A DNA stretch of 64,000 bases from Sycobia sp. Sy_11 (GCA_018907035.1 JACCIC010000034.1:2532001-2596000); one strand, 5' to 3'. Shown: positions 47,250-60,600, counted from the stretch's first letter. Numbers and translations: made by a program. Notes: generated from the letters alone by a model not told the origin.

Positions 47250-48480
47250 GTCTTTTCGTATTCCAGTATTAGGTCTCGGCAATGTACTAAATTCTTTAAA
47301 TGTTTCCCTATTTTATAAAGGACATTTTGCTCACTTATAACAAAGGCATTCTGATGTTCGTTATAATAACTGACAAAGTTTCTCTAAGGACAATTTATGA
47401 CTTATTCTCCAACTGCTGGCTGAGAAATGATATATATGCACGGATAACAAAGTACAATAGAGTTTCTAATAAAATAATATTTATGATAGTAATAGCATTA
47501 TCTTTAAATAAGTATATTTGAATTATAATAAAGTTTCTATAGTGTTAAAATACTGCTATGAAGAATAATGACAAGCCCAAGAATACATTCCTTATGTTTA
47601 CTCGTGTATTTTCTTTTTTTTTATTTTTGCGTGGTTTTCGTATTGTTACGATAATTTCATCTCTAATCAGAAATTTACATTAGCACATTGAGCATTTTTA
47701 AATTTGGATGGTAGTGACTTTTAGAACTTCAATACATTCATTTCAATATATTGACCGTAATTATAAGCATTATTATTTCAAAGTTAAAATTATAAAATTA
47801 ATGCAATTGAAAAGATGGAATAGTATAGGGCGAAGTCGGAATTGTAAAAATCCTAAAAATTTCCGAAAAAATCAGATTTCAAAATTTCTGTACCATAAAA
47901 ATCTGATTGATTTAGGTTATTATAATTTGATTGAATAATTTTCACGTAATTTACACAAAACATTAATTGAAAAAATATGTTAATATATAGCAATAATTTT
48001 GTTTTATATATCAGATTAACTAACGTTGGTACTCGATAAGCACAGACTTTTTTATACCAAAAAATCGTCAAAGAAAAGTACCGGACGCCAAGTTCGGGTT
48101 CATATGAGAATAGCTCACGCGATCCACTTCTGAGAACGTGAACTTGTTCATCATCGATAAAACTTATACCGTCTTTTCTGCTAGTGGTACTAGAAGAGAC
48201 TCGAATAGAGATTAAGAGAGGGTGAGAGAGAGAGAGAGAGATAGAAATTCGCTTTTTCTGGTCGCCACCCCGCCCGCGTAATTATACTTCGCGCCGAGAG
48301 ATATGTAGAAAAGAGGACTGGTATGCGTCCTCCAAAAGTTGGACGGCAAAAAAGGAGAAAGAGATAGAGAGAGTTAGAGACAGAGAGAGAGCGCTATTAG
48401 GCAAATTGTTTCCTAGCGCATATATAGCTCAGGCGATTCTATGTCTTACATAACGCGCAAACTGTGTGCGTGTAATGCCG
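47250..48480. other. AT-rich gene-free stretch
   Basis: A 10-bp inverted repeat AATCAGATTT/AAATCTGATT lies at 47,870-47,908. Purine-rich GAGA stretches lie at 48,210-48,245 and 48,355-48,395. Nothing else is recognised. Confidence 0.45.
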
Positions 48481-48495
48481 CATTTGCCTCTGTCT

Positions 48496-48500
<5 letters not shown>

Positions 48501-48541
<41 letters not shown>
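48501..48541. repeat. (TA)n microsatellite
   Basis: Uninterrupted TA array of about 41 bp; a run of about ten C follows at 48,566-48,576. Confidence 0.97.
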
Positions 48542-48544
<3 letters not shown>

Positions 48545-48904
48545 ATGCCGGTCGTGTTATGGCCACCCCCCCCCCATCTTCCACGCGTTACACAGGCGCG
48601 GCGAATGCTCGAATATAAGACTCCCTTGATTATATGAATAACTTACGACGACGCCGGGGAAACTCCGATTTGCGCGCCACGTCGGAGCCACGGGGTCAGA
48701 AGAATGATGGAACCGAGAGCGCCCGCGTAATTTTGTTCGTCTCTTATTTTAGGCTAAATTGGCGAGACTCGGTCGCTCATTCGCCCTCGGAAATCGTTGA
48801 CGTCGCTGCGCTTTCTTTGTGAAGCCAACTGTCGGAAATTTATATAGATTCTACTTTTTACTCTTATAGAGGTGTGATATATGAATAGTTAAATCGGAAA
48901 CAGC

Positions 48905-48907
<3 letters not shown>

Positions 48908-48958
<51 letters not shown>
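48908..48958. repeat. (TA)n microsatellite
   Basis: Uninterrupted TA array of about 51 bp. Confidence 0.98.
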
Positions 48959-48959
<1 letters not shown>

Positions 48960-51360
48960 TAGCATTACTTATCATGGCTTCGTTCGATAAATGATAGACT
49001 TCTTATAATATTTAAATTAGAATACTTTCGGGTATATAATCTTTGATTCTCCTATTTACCAGTTCTAGAAAGTTCAATGTAGAACTGTCCGTATAAAAAA
49101 ATCTGATTTCAAACCTATCCCAATATGTCTCAATGTCTTCCTTCTTTCATTGAGTTTGATAGGAATAAAAAGTTTTACTACAATCTGTAATCTTTTAAAT
49201 TGAAAAGATAGATTCGAGTAGGTGATTTTGGGAATGGGAGCAGACTCCCCTGCAGTTGGACTAGCTAAAGTAACCGCTTCGGTAACATTATTTTGCATAA
49301 TTTTTATTTGCAATGTCCTACCTTTCCATTGCCTTGGAAAGTTAAGGTTGTGGATAAAAAAAATAGGAGATTATATGATGAAAATCATGCACGATTTAAA
49401 GAATTGAAAAACTATGTTGGAAAATGATTAACTTCTTTATTATTAAAAATTTTATCAATGGATATATACTTCCGAATTGTACCTCGAACTGTCTAGAATA
49501 ATATTATTAATTAGTACTGGTGTAAAAAGAATTTCAAGTTTATTCGAGATATAATGAGAACAATAATTTTCTACAATTGGAGCGAGTTATTTGATGCAGG
49601 GGCTTAATTTATTAAATATTATTTTTATTATAAATGAACGATTGTTTTATATAAAACCGCCATATAGCATGTTTTGTTATGCTGAAGATGATTGTTAAAA
49701 ATGCATCATAGTCATCAGATGAGATCAGAGAGATCATAAGAGTCAACTTTTTTGAAAAACATATATGTATAAGATAGCACGTCTCGTCTGGATTTTTCCG
49801 GAGTTATGGTTATGGCAGACTAATTTGAGAGTTCCAAAATAGTTCATAGACATTTATTTTTGTGCTTTACGACACTATATTTTGTTTTCTCAGGCAATTC
49901 TGTCATCGTCCACTAGGTGATGATCGGCAATTTGAGAATATTACCCGATGAACATTTTTAATTATATCATTGCCATGTGTTTATTCAATACGATAAATCC
50001 AATCTCCATATGAAGATAATGGCAGGTATTCTTTTTAGTAATTAAATATCTTTTTCTTCCACAGGTATGATTACATTATTTTCAGCACTCGTTGCCCTTT
50101 TGAAATATTTTATTTTCTTCACTCATTAGCACTCATTGAATATGTAGTATCTCTTAGGTGCTTCTACTTATTATAATTTGCCACTAATTAAGAATACGTT
50201 TACTTAAATGGATCTTCTACTTATGAAATATATAATTAACATGAATAAATATATAATTAATTTACTTGAAAGCATTGAAACTTTGAATAAGTGAACGTGA
50301 ATTTTAAATAAGTAGATGGTAACTTTCAATTTTAGGGATTTAAGGGTTGTTAATTTAGGGTTTGATGACAGAATTAGCGAGTTCAAGGTTTCCATTTAAT
50401 TTTATATTAAGCTTTTGAGACTGTTAGCTCTTTTATAGTCGTTATTTTCATCAAAATGATAGAATTTCAAAAAGAACACAGACAAGTTTTTCATACTCTA
50501 AAAAACTGGCAAATTTCCAGAATGCCGTATCTCGTAAAAAAAATATTAAAGTACACTCAGCAGCATTTAATAGAAACATATTCGAACATTAATGTGTTTT
50601 TATATTAAATAATATTTGAAACATTACCATTTCAATTTATAAACCATTAAATATATCGAAAAAGGTTCGTTTTAAAGTCTTTGGTTAAGACAAATGGTAA
50701 ATTCAACATGGTCGAAAATTTTGACACGATATTAGAATTCGGCCCTTCAAAATTTTTCGCGTTATTTGATTCAAAGAAAATTTTTATAAACAATCATTGC
50801 ACATTTGATATAAATATCGTATAAGATAAAGATTCTTTATGTGCACAAGAAATATCATTTTGGCTTTGGTATATTTCACAAGAACAAATGATCGAAATAA
50901 TTTTATTTCGATATAAAGAGAACAATAATTTATTAAGCATACAAAATATATGAAGATAGCCATATAAGAGAGATATATAGACCGCTATAAAATACGTTGT
51001 ATCTCGTCTCGATATTCCTAATAGATACTATAGAAATCGATTTGAATACTGAAAAACTATAGGTGATACAAATATGGCTTTTTATAACTTGCGTTTATAT
51101 AGGATTTTCAGCAGTTATAGACAAATATTGGAATCTAAAGAAGGACTAGACAGATATAAGTAATACATTTTTTACTATTTCTAAAAATTCTTAAAGATAT
51201 AAATAAAAAGTAGTATATGTGTCTATCTATATCTTTGACACACACACGCTATTTAAGAATAATTAACAAATTGACTTTTATTCTTGTCTCACGATATCGA
51301 ACAATTCATCAAAGAAATTTTCAAGAAACCAGACGAGTGCTAATCATCATTTTATTAATG
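48960..51360. other. AT-rich gene-free stretch
   Basis: Frames at 49,074-49,313 (minus) and 49,222-49,407 (plus) overlap; neither is recognised, although base composition rises locally. The rest shows no feature. Confidence 0.45.
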
Positions 51361-51368
51361 GTGCTTGC

Positions 51369-51410
<42 letters not shown>
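51369..51410. repeat. (TA)n microsatellite
   Basis: Uninterrupted TA array of about 41 bp. Confidence 0.97.
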
Positions 51411-51421
<11 letters not shown>

Positions 51422-51596
51422 TATCGTGTATGTATGCTTATGTGTGTTTGCGTGCGTCTTATTTATGAGAATACAATCCTTAATAATTTCCATCATCGAC
51501 TGCAACCTCCTCAGTTCTTCTCAAAACATCTAGCGATTACAATATCCCTTCCATTATGACAGCAATATTCGGCATGGGCCCCGACAGCGTGATGAA

Positions 51597-51597
<1 letters not shown>

Positions 51598-51630
<33 letters not shown>
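51598..51630. repeat. (TA)n microsatellite
   Basis: Uninterrupted TA array of about 33 bp. Confidence 0.97.
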
Positions 51631-51634
<4 letters not shown>

Positions 51635-51807
51635 TTTATATTGTTTAACATTTTACCATACAACAAAGAGAGATGATACGGTGTTATGGCATTATGATCG
51701 AGGGTGCACGGTTGCAGGACGAAATACGAACCACGAGATATTTTGAGTACGTCTATGGATGTTGCACAATAATAATACAAATTACTATGATTTTTATTGG
51801 CATTAAA

Positions 51808-51808
<1 letters not shown>

Positions 51809-51880
<72 letters not shown>
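51809..51880. repeat. (CA)n microsatellite
   Basis: Uninterrupted CA array of about 68 bp, the longest CA tract in the window. Confidence 0.98.
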
Positions 51881-51883
<3 letters not shown>

Positions 51884-51959
51884 TTATACATACAGACCTT
51901 TTCGTACATATATTTAAAGCACGCACGCAGTTTGCCCACGGCCACTTGTACCTCTTCCT

Positions 51960-53220
51960 TTGCAATTGTTAATATAACACGTGCTCCTTCACCGCCCTGG
52001 CCCCCTCCCTATTCTATACATACATTATATACTTCGTTTCGCATGTAAACTGCCGTCCATAGCCGCGCTCGTTCGCCGGACGCTTAACGCGTTCCTATTG
52101 CGCAATACACCAGCGCGTCGAAAGTTTTTAACCCTCTCCCCCTCTTCCTCCACGCGCCCGCGATCATTTAGCCGAGTTCGCTTCCCGTTTGCCCTTCTCT
52201 TGCTTCCTTCCTATCCTCCTCCTTCCATTCCTCTTTCTGAACTATTTCAACTTCGCCCAACCGTATGTATATATATAGTCTGCTTTCCTCCGCGTATAAG
52301 TTAATTTTGAATTCCGCACCCTCGCCCATTGCTTTTCGGCGAAATGGTTCCAAGTACTAATTAATAGAGAACTTGGGAATGACTGCTTCGAAGGTACGCG
52401 CGCATTTGTGTGTGTATGTATGTAGCCTCCGGCTTATGCGGTCAGGTATATAGGAAAGGAAAATTATGCTGTTCGTTTGGATGGAAGGAGAGGAAGGGCA
52501 AAAGAGCGGGGAGGGGTGAAGTGGGGATAACTATTTCTTGTGCGATATGTACTTTGATGCTCCGATTAAATTTTATTGAAATTTTCCTACTTTTGATCCA
52601 CGGTTGGGTCTCGGGTGTTTTAATTAATATTGCATTCCAATTAAAATTAAAGGAGACTTTTGATTGAATTTCATACCAATTATTATTAAATATTTTCGCA
52701 AAGCTACATACAAATTATTGCAGTAAAAATCGATAAAAATAATTAATATTCACAAATGTTTGCTCGAGTATTCAAAAATAATTATTTTTTATTATTATGT
52801 AAAACAAATTTATCGTGCTCACGATTGAAATCGAAAAATTTCGATAAAAAATATTTATTATAAAGATTTTTATTAATTGAATTAACGCGACCAGCATTAT
52901 TAATTTTTCTGTTATTATAATATATAAGCCTTCATTTTCACCGACTTATTATATTATTTGTTCAGAAAGCATCTCGTTAAATTTTCTATACAAATTAATT
53001 AAATTGCATTATTTATTGCACTAGGACGGCACGCACGGAGGTGGTATTAAATTAAGATAGAACGTATAAAATACGCGCGTAGATCCACGCGTCGTTCATT
53101 CGCAGCCCAGAACTTTAATGCAAAATTTATGTTACGTTACGCGTTGCGACTCGGCCAATTTACTCGATTAGCATTCGCTAAATCACGCAACCAAGCATAT
53201 CCGCCGCACGCATACACACA
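51960..53220. other. Unique DNA, CpG/pyrimidine-rich then AT-rich
   Basis: Mixed to about 52,530, then AT-rich with TTTATTA-type low-complexity stretches. No gene is seen. Confidence 0.45.
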
Positions 53221-53230
53221 CGCATACACG

Positions 53231-53232
<2 letters not shown>

Positions 53233-53284
<52 letters not shown>
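53233..53284. repeat. (CA)n microsatellite
   Basis: Uninterrupted CA array of about 50 bp, preceded by degenerate CGCA/CATA steps. A C homopolymer lies at about 53,369-53,379. Confidence 0.97.
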
Positions 53285-53288
<4 letters not shown>

Positions 53289-53479
53289 TTTCTATGCTTC
53301 CAACGTGCTTTTAACGTCGAGGACTTTCTTCGCAGTCTTAATCGTGGCTTTCGTTCAAAAGCAATCACCCCCCCCCCCAATTCCCTTCGCACACGACGCC
53401 ACTGACGAACAATCTAAGAATATCCCCAAATTCCGGACCGGTACCCGATGTCGATCGCAAAGTATATATACACACCACC

Positions 53480-54250
53480 GCCTACGTTTGCTTCGAGGCC
53501 CCGATCTTCGGACTCGGCGCGCGCGCGTGCGCCGGCGAAAGAGGCCCCGGCGCGGTACGCCCGCGACCGAAATAAATTCGCCCGCCTCGCAGGGAGGCGT
53601 TATTCTTCGGCCCGCGCGCGGCGCGTGGGCGCGCGCAGAGCGATAAATAAGGAGGCGCGCGCGCGCGCAGCGTCAAAGCTTCATCGGTGCGCGATGGAAG
53701 GCCGCGCGCCCGGCGATAAAGAGAAATTTATTCGAGGGCGCCGCAGCCGCCGCGCGGCTCCGCGATATTTCGCGTTATAAAAAAGGCCGTACGCCTGTGC
53801 GCGGGCGCGAAAATTCGGGGCCGATGCGCCGCGTGCGCAGCCGGCGCGCATCCGCGAGCTCCTCCGATGCTCGTTATTGATGACTGGGCGTTTTGTTTGC
53901 TTGGGATAATCTACGCTCCCAGCGCGGACTTTGTATATAGTGGGGAGTCCGGGGCGTAAGAGAGATTGAAAGAGAGTGAGAAAGACTGAGAGAGCAAAAG
54001 AGAAATATTCCAGTTTCTTATGTACACTTTTTACTTAATCTTACTTTACTGCCCCGGTCAAACGGACTTTATTGTTGCGACCGAACTTTTTCGAAATTTA
54101 CGCCTCTCGCCTTCGGCTTGCGCAATCGCCCGCTTGCTTTTTAAACGCGTCCGATCCCGTATGATAAATAACGCATTTTCCTTCGAAATACGCCACGTCA
54201 CCGACGATGCGTATTTTATGCGGGGTAAAACCGAAAAATAATCGGTCCGC
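53480..54250. other. Very GC-rich block, candidate regulatory island
   Basis: GCGCGC-rich sequence at 53,510-53,870 is among the highest GC in the window, followed by CpG-rich mixed DNA. Overlapping antisense frames (up to 120 codons) are expected from composition and match nothing. Confidence 0.4.
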
Positions 54251-54351
54251 AGCTCTCGAAAGCTGAACGGATGCAGCGTATGTATATAGGCTGCCGGATT
54301 TCGGCTCGTTGCTTAACAGCTTCACTTTTTTTTCAACAGTGGACTGTATAT

Positions 54352-54353
54352 TT

Positions 54354-54430
<77 letters not shown>
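54352..54430. repeat. (TA)n(TG)n microsatellite
   Basis: A short TA run followed by about 66 bp of uninterrupted TG. Confidence 0.98.
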
Positions 54431-55124
54431 TATATGATATATGTACTGTCAAATTTATTACCAGCTAATAGATTTGATAAAATACTTGCTATTACTTTAG
54501 TAAATACAAAAGTCTTCTTAATTACTGTATATTTTATCATGCTTGTTTTGGAAATTACACTAAGTCAGTCACATTGATTTAACGAAAGCTTTAACCAGAT
54601 TATATCGTTGTAGTAATTTATTAAAACGGACCACATAATTATAGATGTCTGCATATTTCCTGAAAAGGACATTACTGTATTAAAAAAGAATTATTAACAA
54701 TGTTAATATATTGCTGTATGCTTCTAATTTTTGATTTGATATAAGAAATACATTAACTAAAAATATGGAATATTTTAAATAAATTAATGGAAATAATTAT
54801 CGACAACCTGTGTAATTTTAGACTGATTAATTGCTTTCGAAGGAAATCGAAGCCAGTTTTTTAACGAACTAAGCGACTTTAATGAATTCACGATAAAAAG
54901 TATTTTATAGCGCACGCAGTACTTAGCATACAGTTGCTTATTATTTATCAACTTCCACAAACTTCGGCATAGCTATCTACAATTAACGAGCGACTACAGC
55001 TAGGTACGAGAAATACCTAATCAGGAGTTATATAAATATAAAACAGTTTATAAAAAAATGATAATGTGCATATATAATTAAAAACCAAATAGATAATATC
55101 TAATGTATCAAATTTAAAATTTCA

Positions 55125-55146
55125 CACACACACACACACACACACA
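55125..55146. repeat. (CA)n microsatellite
   Basis: Uninterrupted CA array of about 22 bp. Confidence 0.95.
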
Positions 55147-56989
55147 AGGTATTTAAATTTCTTATAAATTATTACTGTAGTAATGCGCTCTTCAATATTC
55201 TGATGCTTGTTGTATACTGCTACATATATACTACGCTGCACTTTGCCCATTCGGTTTTTCTCTATTTTCGAAAATAGTAATTATTAAAATTAATAAATGC
55301 TGAGTTTCTGGAACAGAGTTTTTTGAATTTTCAGTGCTATAATTCAAAGGCTAAATATTTCTATTTAAAATATTTATACACTTCAAAAATTTACTTAATA
55401 AAATGACTTTTATTTTTCTTTTTATAATTTACTTAATAAAATATTTTTCAGAAATTTTGAAATAGAAGTAAGTATTAATTTTAAATGTACATATTTGACA
55501 TTTTTTATTTAAATTACATTCGTGTATTTTCAAACTATTGATACAATTGATACAATCTGTTAATCTATTATTTACACCGCTATATCTTTGATTGTGTTTG
55601 CATTTTTTGTTAAAACATTGACTCAGAAGTTTTGGGATAACTATGTATGAAATTTGTTCTTGCGTATTTGGAATGATGATGTGTTCTTTTTGATGTAAAA
55701 ACCCTATACCCTATTAGATATTTATTATTGCAATTTACTCGCAAATATTATTTGCTAACAGATATAAAGTGTGAGTGAGGATCATAAATTTTTAAATATT
55801 AAATTAAATCAGCTGATTTATGTATAAGAAACACACACCTGGAAATCTGATATAACATTATATACGGAAGATCGCTGTTCAACAGTAAATTCTTAATAAT
55901 CAGGGCAGTTATCACCGAAGTTATCACTTTTTAAATCAATATTTACAAGCATTAAATGAATTTTTTTTTATAGGTGATTATTGGTACCAGTCCAAGCGAA
56001 AGCGATTGCAACAATAACATCTGATGATAGTACTAATATCATGCTCATAGCGTAAGCAAGGAAGATAGACATAAATATAAATGCAAACTGCCTATATTAT
56101 AGTGTAATTACACCAAGCCTAAGTTATTACTTCGACACACAGATAGCTCAATCGTATTTCATACTGAAATATAAGCTGGAAGATCTTTGTTGGCGTTACT
56201 AAATGAAAAACAAAACGCAGCCAAGATAAAATTCTGGAACAATGGAACGTGAAATTGAAACAAATTATTTTATCACGCTCCTAGGATGCTATAAAAAAGT
56301 ATTGTCCATTAATCAATTATACTATGACCACTTGTAGTTGAGTAATTCCTTCGGGTGCTATTTATGGGTGACACGGGTAATTAATATCGCTAATAAAATA
56401 AACTTTTAATGCCATTTTCAAGTCTAAAAGGGGATTACAATTTTAGGTGTTGTGTCATAGCGCCCAAATATAAATTTGATCGTTTGCAAAATAAACGCTA
56501 CACGCCAATAAATTAAAAAAGGATCTTCTTATCTTTTTCTCATGCACAAATGGCATGTATTTATTATAATTATGTAAAATATGTATTTACTATTGTGGGT
56601 ACTAACTTCAAAGACCTGATTCTAGTATCTTGAACAGTAGCTGATAACAACTCGACATTTCTTATAATAACTTTATGATTGTATTAAAGAAAGATTTCAA
56701 TTTTTCTTTAATATAGCTCCGACAAGAATTGGAGGAGAGTCACCTATTAGTACGAACCTATTAGCAAAACACGTTTTTGGGGATTTCAGGTTATTCTAGA
56801 TCCTGAATGTTCACAAATTTCAATTTGACTAGTTTAAAGATGCTTCTTACATGTAAGGGCAAATTTTTCGCCATTTATATTTCGGTCTTACCGCTCGAAG
56901 CGTAAAATCTTTTATTTAAACGTAACGGCCATCAATGATTAGTCCAAACCAAGATTCTGGTATGCCTTAAATGGGAAAGATGGGATTAT

Positions 56990-57215
56990 CCGGTAAGAAT
57001 AGGCAGAGATTTTAATTTTTAAATCTTATTAAGCTCATATAAAAAAAATCCGCCTTGCGGAATATTCCTTGCCACGTACCTATACTAATAGGTTCGCTTA
57101 TTTTGCACTTAGTCTTCTATTGTCTATCCTGGTCAACATATCCGCTATCTTATTCTAGAACTTCATTGAGAAGCTCACGAACTGTATCAATTATTTTCTT
57201 CTATTTATTAATTTT
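56990..57215 (-). pseudogene. Possible LINE RT fragment (PQGG motif)
   Basis: On the minus strand, MLTRIDNRRLSAK (about 57,140-57,102) is followed after a stop by VARNIPQGGFFLYEL (about 57,078-57,034). The spacing and words resemble the R1/LOA-type pattern MLxNRRxxA...RGCPQGGVLSPLLW around RT motif B. I could not find a FADD/YADD motif C downstream, and the surrounding frames are full of stops. It is a weak call. Confidence 0.3.
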
Positions 57216-57366
57216 TTAGGAGGCTGTTTAACTAGCTTATAGATCTGTGGCTGTTTTATCTGAAACAGTTAAAAATTCACACAGAGAAACGAGAATGTGC
57301 GAAAATATAAGTAACCAGGAAGGGCTCAAGATAGCCGTGCGCACAACGTAGCAGTCTCCGACAGAG

Positions 57367-57368
<2 letters not shown>

Positions 57369-57400
<32 letters not shown>
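57369..57400. repeat. (GA)n microsatellite
   Basis: Uninterrupted GA array of about 32 bp. Confidence 0.96.
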
Positions 57401-57402
<2 letters not shown>

Positions 57403-57614
57403 ATATGTATTACATTTTCATAAAGCCGTTTGTATGTTACCGCAAATATTTACCGAGAGTGTATCGCCGCCCCCGGGAGAGGACTAAGGATAATTTAATA
57501 GACACACGGTATCGCCCAATATTTCAGAAATCCAAGTGAATAAGACTCCCCTTTCCAGCCCTTCTCTCTTTCTCGCTCTTGCCCATAAGGATTTCGGCTC
57601 GTTTCAAGTCAGGC

Positions 57615-57708
57615 GCGCGCGCGCGCGCGTGAATAATGCGCCGAAAGAAAATGCTCTCGGGCTTGTCTGCGTATAAGTAATCTATATATGCATGCATATT
57701 ACATGTAA

Positions 57709-57742
<34 letters not shown>

Positions 57743-57865
57743 GCTCCTGCGTGAAGGCTGTATAGCGCAATAAAGAGAAATTTATGTACGATGCGCCGCA
57801 CGAGTCCGAGGTGGAGCGAGAGGGGGAGAGCGCCAGAGACCATATAATACACACACACATTCATA

Positions 57866-57902
<37 letters not shown>
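57615..57902. repeat. (GC)n, (CA)n and (TA)n microsatellites
   Basis: GC run at 57,615-57,629, CA at 57,711-57,740 and TA at 57,869-57,902, within 300 bp. Confidence 0.95.
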
Positions 57903-57910
<8 letters not shown>

Positions 57911-58099
57911 ATATGTATAATGAGACACACGCATCAAAGACAGGGCGGTCCAGGACAGCTGGCGAAGAATATGAGAATGAAAAATCGGGAGCCTCGCATC
58001 TGTACGGTGCGTGGTGTTCGAGTTTTTCCTCTATGCTACTATACACGATGGCGTACACCCGCGCTATCGCCCCCTCCTCTTTTTCATTTTAACGAAAAG

Positions 58100-59030
58100 C
58101 GTGAAAACTCGAGTGGAAGTGATAAATGCGCGGTTGGCGATCGGCCTCGCACTGACGGGCCTGCCCGTAGCATCTCTTGTTGAAATCAAAGGCCTTTTGG
58201 AGAGGCTGCTTCTACCTTCTGCCTATGGCTCCCAATGCTGGAGGTGCATCTAGCAGCTTTCGAATAATCTGTCCATCTATATAAATCCGGACAGGAGGTT
58301 CTCCGCGGTATATTACGGCTTTTTAACTTTTTATACCGCCAAGCTGAGAGTGCGCGCGCGCGCGCGCCACGGACCATTTACGCTTAGATGAATTTTCCTT
58401 TATTGTCATCATTATTTTTGTGATCCGCCGCCACCGTGGCCGCACCGCCCCCGTATTCTAGATAAATATATGCAGAGCGAGCGCGGCATTTTTTCCGCGG
58501 GATGCGCGCAAATGAAAATTTATGAGGGCGTGCTTTGAGGTTTTGAAGTTCCGTGGCTTACCATCGAAGGAGGGGGGCGGATGGACGGGGCTTGCTTAGT
58601 ATAATACAGCTGACCGAACGAGAGCGCTGTTTAGCCTCATTTTTGACGGAGAAAAGACAGGGAGAGGGCGCGCGATACGCGTGAAATTAAAGTTCAATTT
58701 GTTGTTTGTTCCGCGCGCGGGTGGGCACCGTTATTTTCTTTATATGTTTTGAGCGGGCCGCTATCGTCGGTGTCGCGGGCGCACGCGCGCGCCGCCAAGG
58801 AGCTCGCATCGAGGCTCGTGTAATAAATGCGCCGCTGTCCGCGCGCACTGAAAACAAAGGATGCCAAAGGAGCTGATGGTGGATGCTAAGCTTCTGCCAT
58901 GGAGGGCGGTTAAAACGGGTATAATATAATGGCAGTCCATTTACCGTCTCGATTTCATTATGCTCACGTGTCTTACACACATGCGGCCTTCGAGTGTTTT
59001 ACACTTATTTTCTCATATATAAATATTATG
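58100..59030. other. CpG-rich block, candidate regulatory DNA
   Basis: Unique sequence with undepleted CpG plus AT-rich homeodomain-like words (TTTATGA near 58,520). The 97-codon minus-strand frame at 58,687-58,980 is unrecognised. Confidence 0.4.
58351..58366. repeat. (GC)n microsatellite
   Basis: GC run of about 16 bp in a CpG-rich block. Confidence 0.93.
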
Positions 59031-59065
59031 TTTATACGAAGCGCGCCTCATAGTTAGTTATATTC

Positions 59066-59072
<7 letters not shown>

Positions 59073-59108
<36 letters not shown>
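59073..59108. repeat. (CA)n microsatellite
   Basis: CA array of about 36 bp with one CG step. Confidence 0.96.
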
Positions 59109-59109
<1 letters not shown>

Positions 59110-60600
59110 ATTTCATTTTATTTATTGAAACTAAATTATTTAAAAAATTTTGTCATTTTGGATCAGTCAATTGTAAATTGTAATTTAGCAACATTTTATT
59201 TCATTTACAAATTGAATAACGTATTGATACTTAGTGAATCCAAAAATACTCATATGACAAATTTGACGAAAAAACCGATGGCTAAAAATACTCATGATAT
59301 ATATAACAATCAGTTTATATTAACAATAAATAGCTTTCTAATATCTGTTTGAAATTAAATATATTTTTCTTGGAAAAAATTCAATTTTTAATTAAATCTA
59401 TTAATCTGAAACGTATTAATTTGATTAATTTGAATATAAATAATTTTGATATTATATAAATATATTCATTTTCAGCAATAAATAATGTAAACAATTGGCC
59501 GATCCATCTAATTAGTTTATCAATGCCGTAGTATTAATTAAAAATTGTATTCTTGCCAGATCTGTATTTGAGCTCTCGATATATGCATTTATTGTTAGGA
59601 TCGGGGTCACTTTTCCGAATATACGAGAGAGCTGATGCGGAAATCCTGTCACATCTTTTATTTTGGTACTCCTGCACAATGCCACATTATTCGTCATATT
59701 GCACGGTAAAGCAATCGCAGAGATAGGAGGAAAAAAAACCAAAGAACAGGAGGAGGAGATTGTGCGAGAGCGCCGCTCAAATAGATCGGCTTTTAAATGC
59801 GATTGATTTTTATTCTGGGAAATTTGATTCGAGTATATCGTTCCTCCCGCTTCTGTACAAAAGCTCCGTATAATAATATACGCGAAGACCGCGTCACGGC
59901 ACAAAGGCAGCGCAGATCCCGAGCTCTATTAATACATTCATTCGTCATATTCTGCCGGAATAATGAAATTCTATGATACCGGTGTATTAGGGGAGGTTTG
60001 CTCGGATATACGGTGCCCCCTTCTCCCTCTCCCGGCCGCCCCGCACAGACCCCTCTTAGCGAAGTTACAAATGATCTTATTTACGTTGTATATATATTCC
60101 AGATATACGATTTAAATGCAAGCTGACGATGTATTTTCACGCCCAAACGCCCTCGGACGCCCGACCAGCTCCTGGGTTCCTCGCTTTTTTCGACGAGTCA
60201 TACGCGGGGAGCCGAGTTCGACATCCTCGTTCGGCCTGCCACCTTCTCCTGTCTTTCGCCTTATACAGTTATACATATCCCTCTTTGTTTCTTTCTCTCC
60301 TGCGGTGCCGATTCGCTCGGCGGGACACAGCGAAAACTCCGGTTCATCCGTTGTAGCAAGTGCATTTGCTGCCAATCTACGTATAACGTACACTCTTCCT
60401 AATGCCGCTTTTTACTTCATTTTTTCCCCACTTTATGCCATTTTTTTCAACGCTTTCGTTTTTTTCTCTCACCTAATCGATGGTGTCGTTGTGCAAGGAC
60501 TTCCCTCCGCTTCTCGTCGGAATACAAGTGCCATATGGATTCTGATCGGTGCAGTAGAATTAACAAACTATGCAATTTTATGCAAATAGAGGCTACGATG
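59110..60600. other. AT-rich then CpG-rich DNA with two longer open frames
   Basis: The minus strand has a 130-codon frame (59,512-59,904) and the plus strand a 157-codon frame (60,116-60,589). Both are free of microsatellite sequence. The second has a Phe-rich hydrophobic stretch late in the frame, and competing antisense frames exist. I recognise neither and do not call genes. Confidence 0.35.

Larger units (their letters stand above)
54440..57360. other. AT-rich stretch with more complex unique segments
   Basis: Open frames are all short. Segments at 56,340-56,520 and 56,720-57,130 are less AT-biased; the latter includes the possible RT fragment and inverted copies of CGAACCTATTAG (56,752-56,763 and 57,086-57,098). 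Confidence 0.4.

Noticed and set aside
49074..49407. Overlapping frames suggesting a possible exon
   Set aside because: The two strands compete, no convincing splice sites were identified, and the protein is unrecognised.
59512..59904. 130-codon minus-strand open frame
   Set aside because: Free of microsatellites, but no family recognised and no splice or promoter context, so not called a gene.
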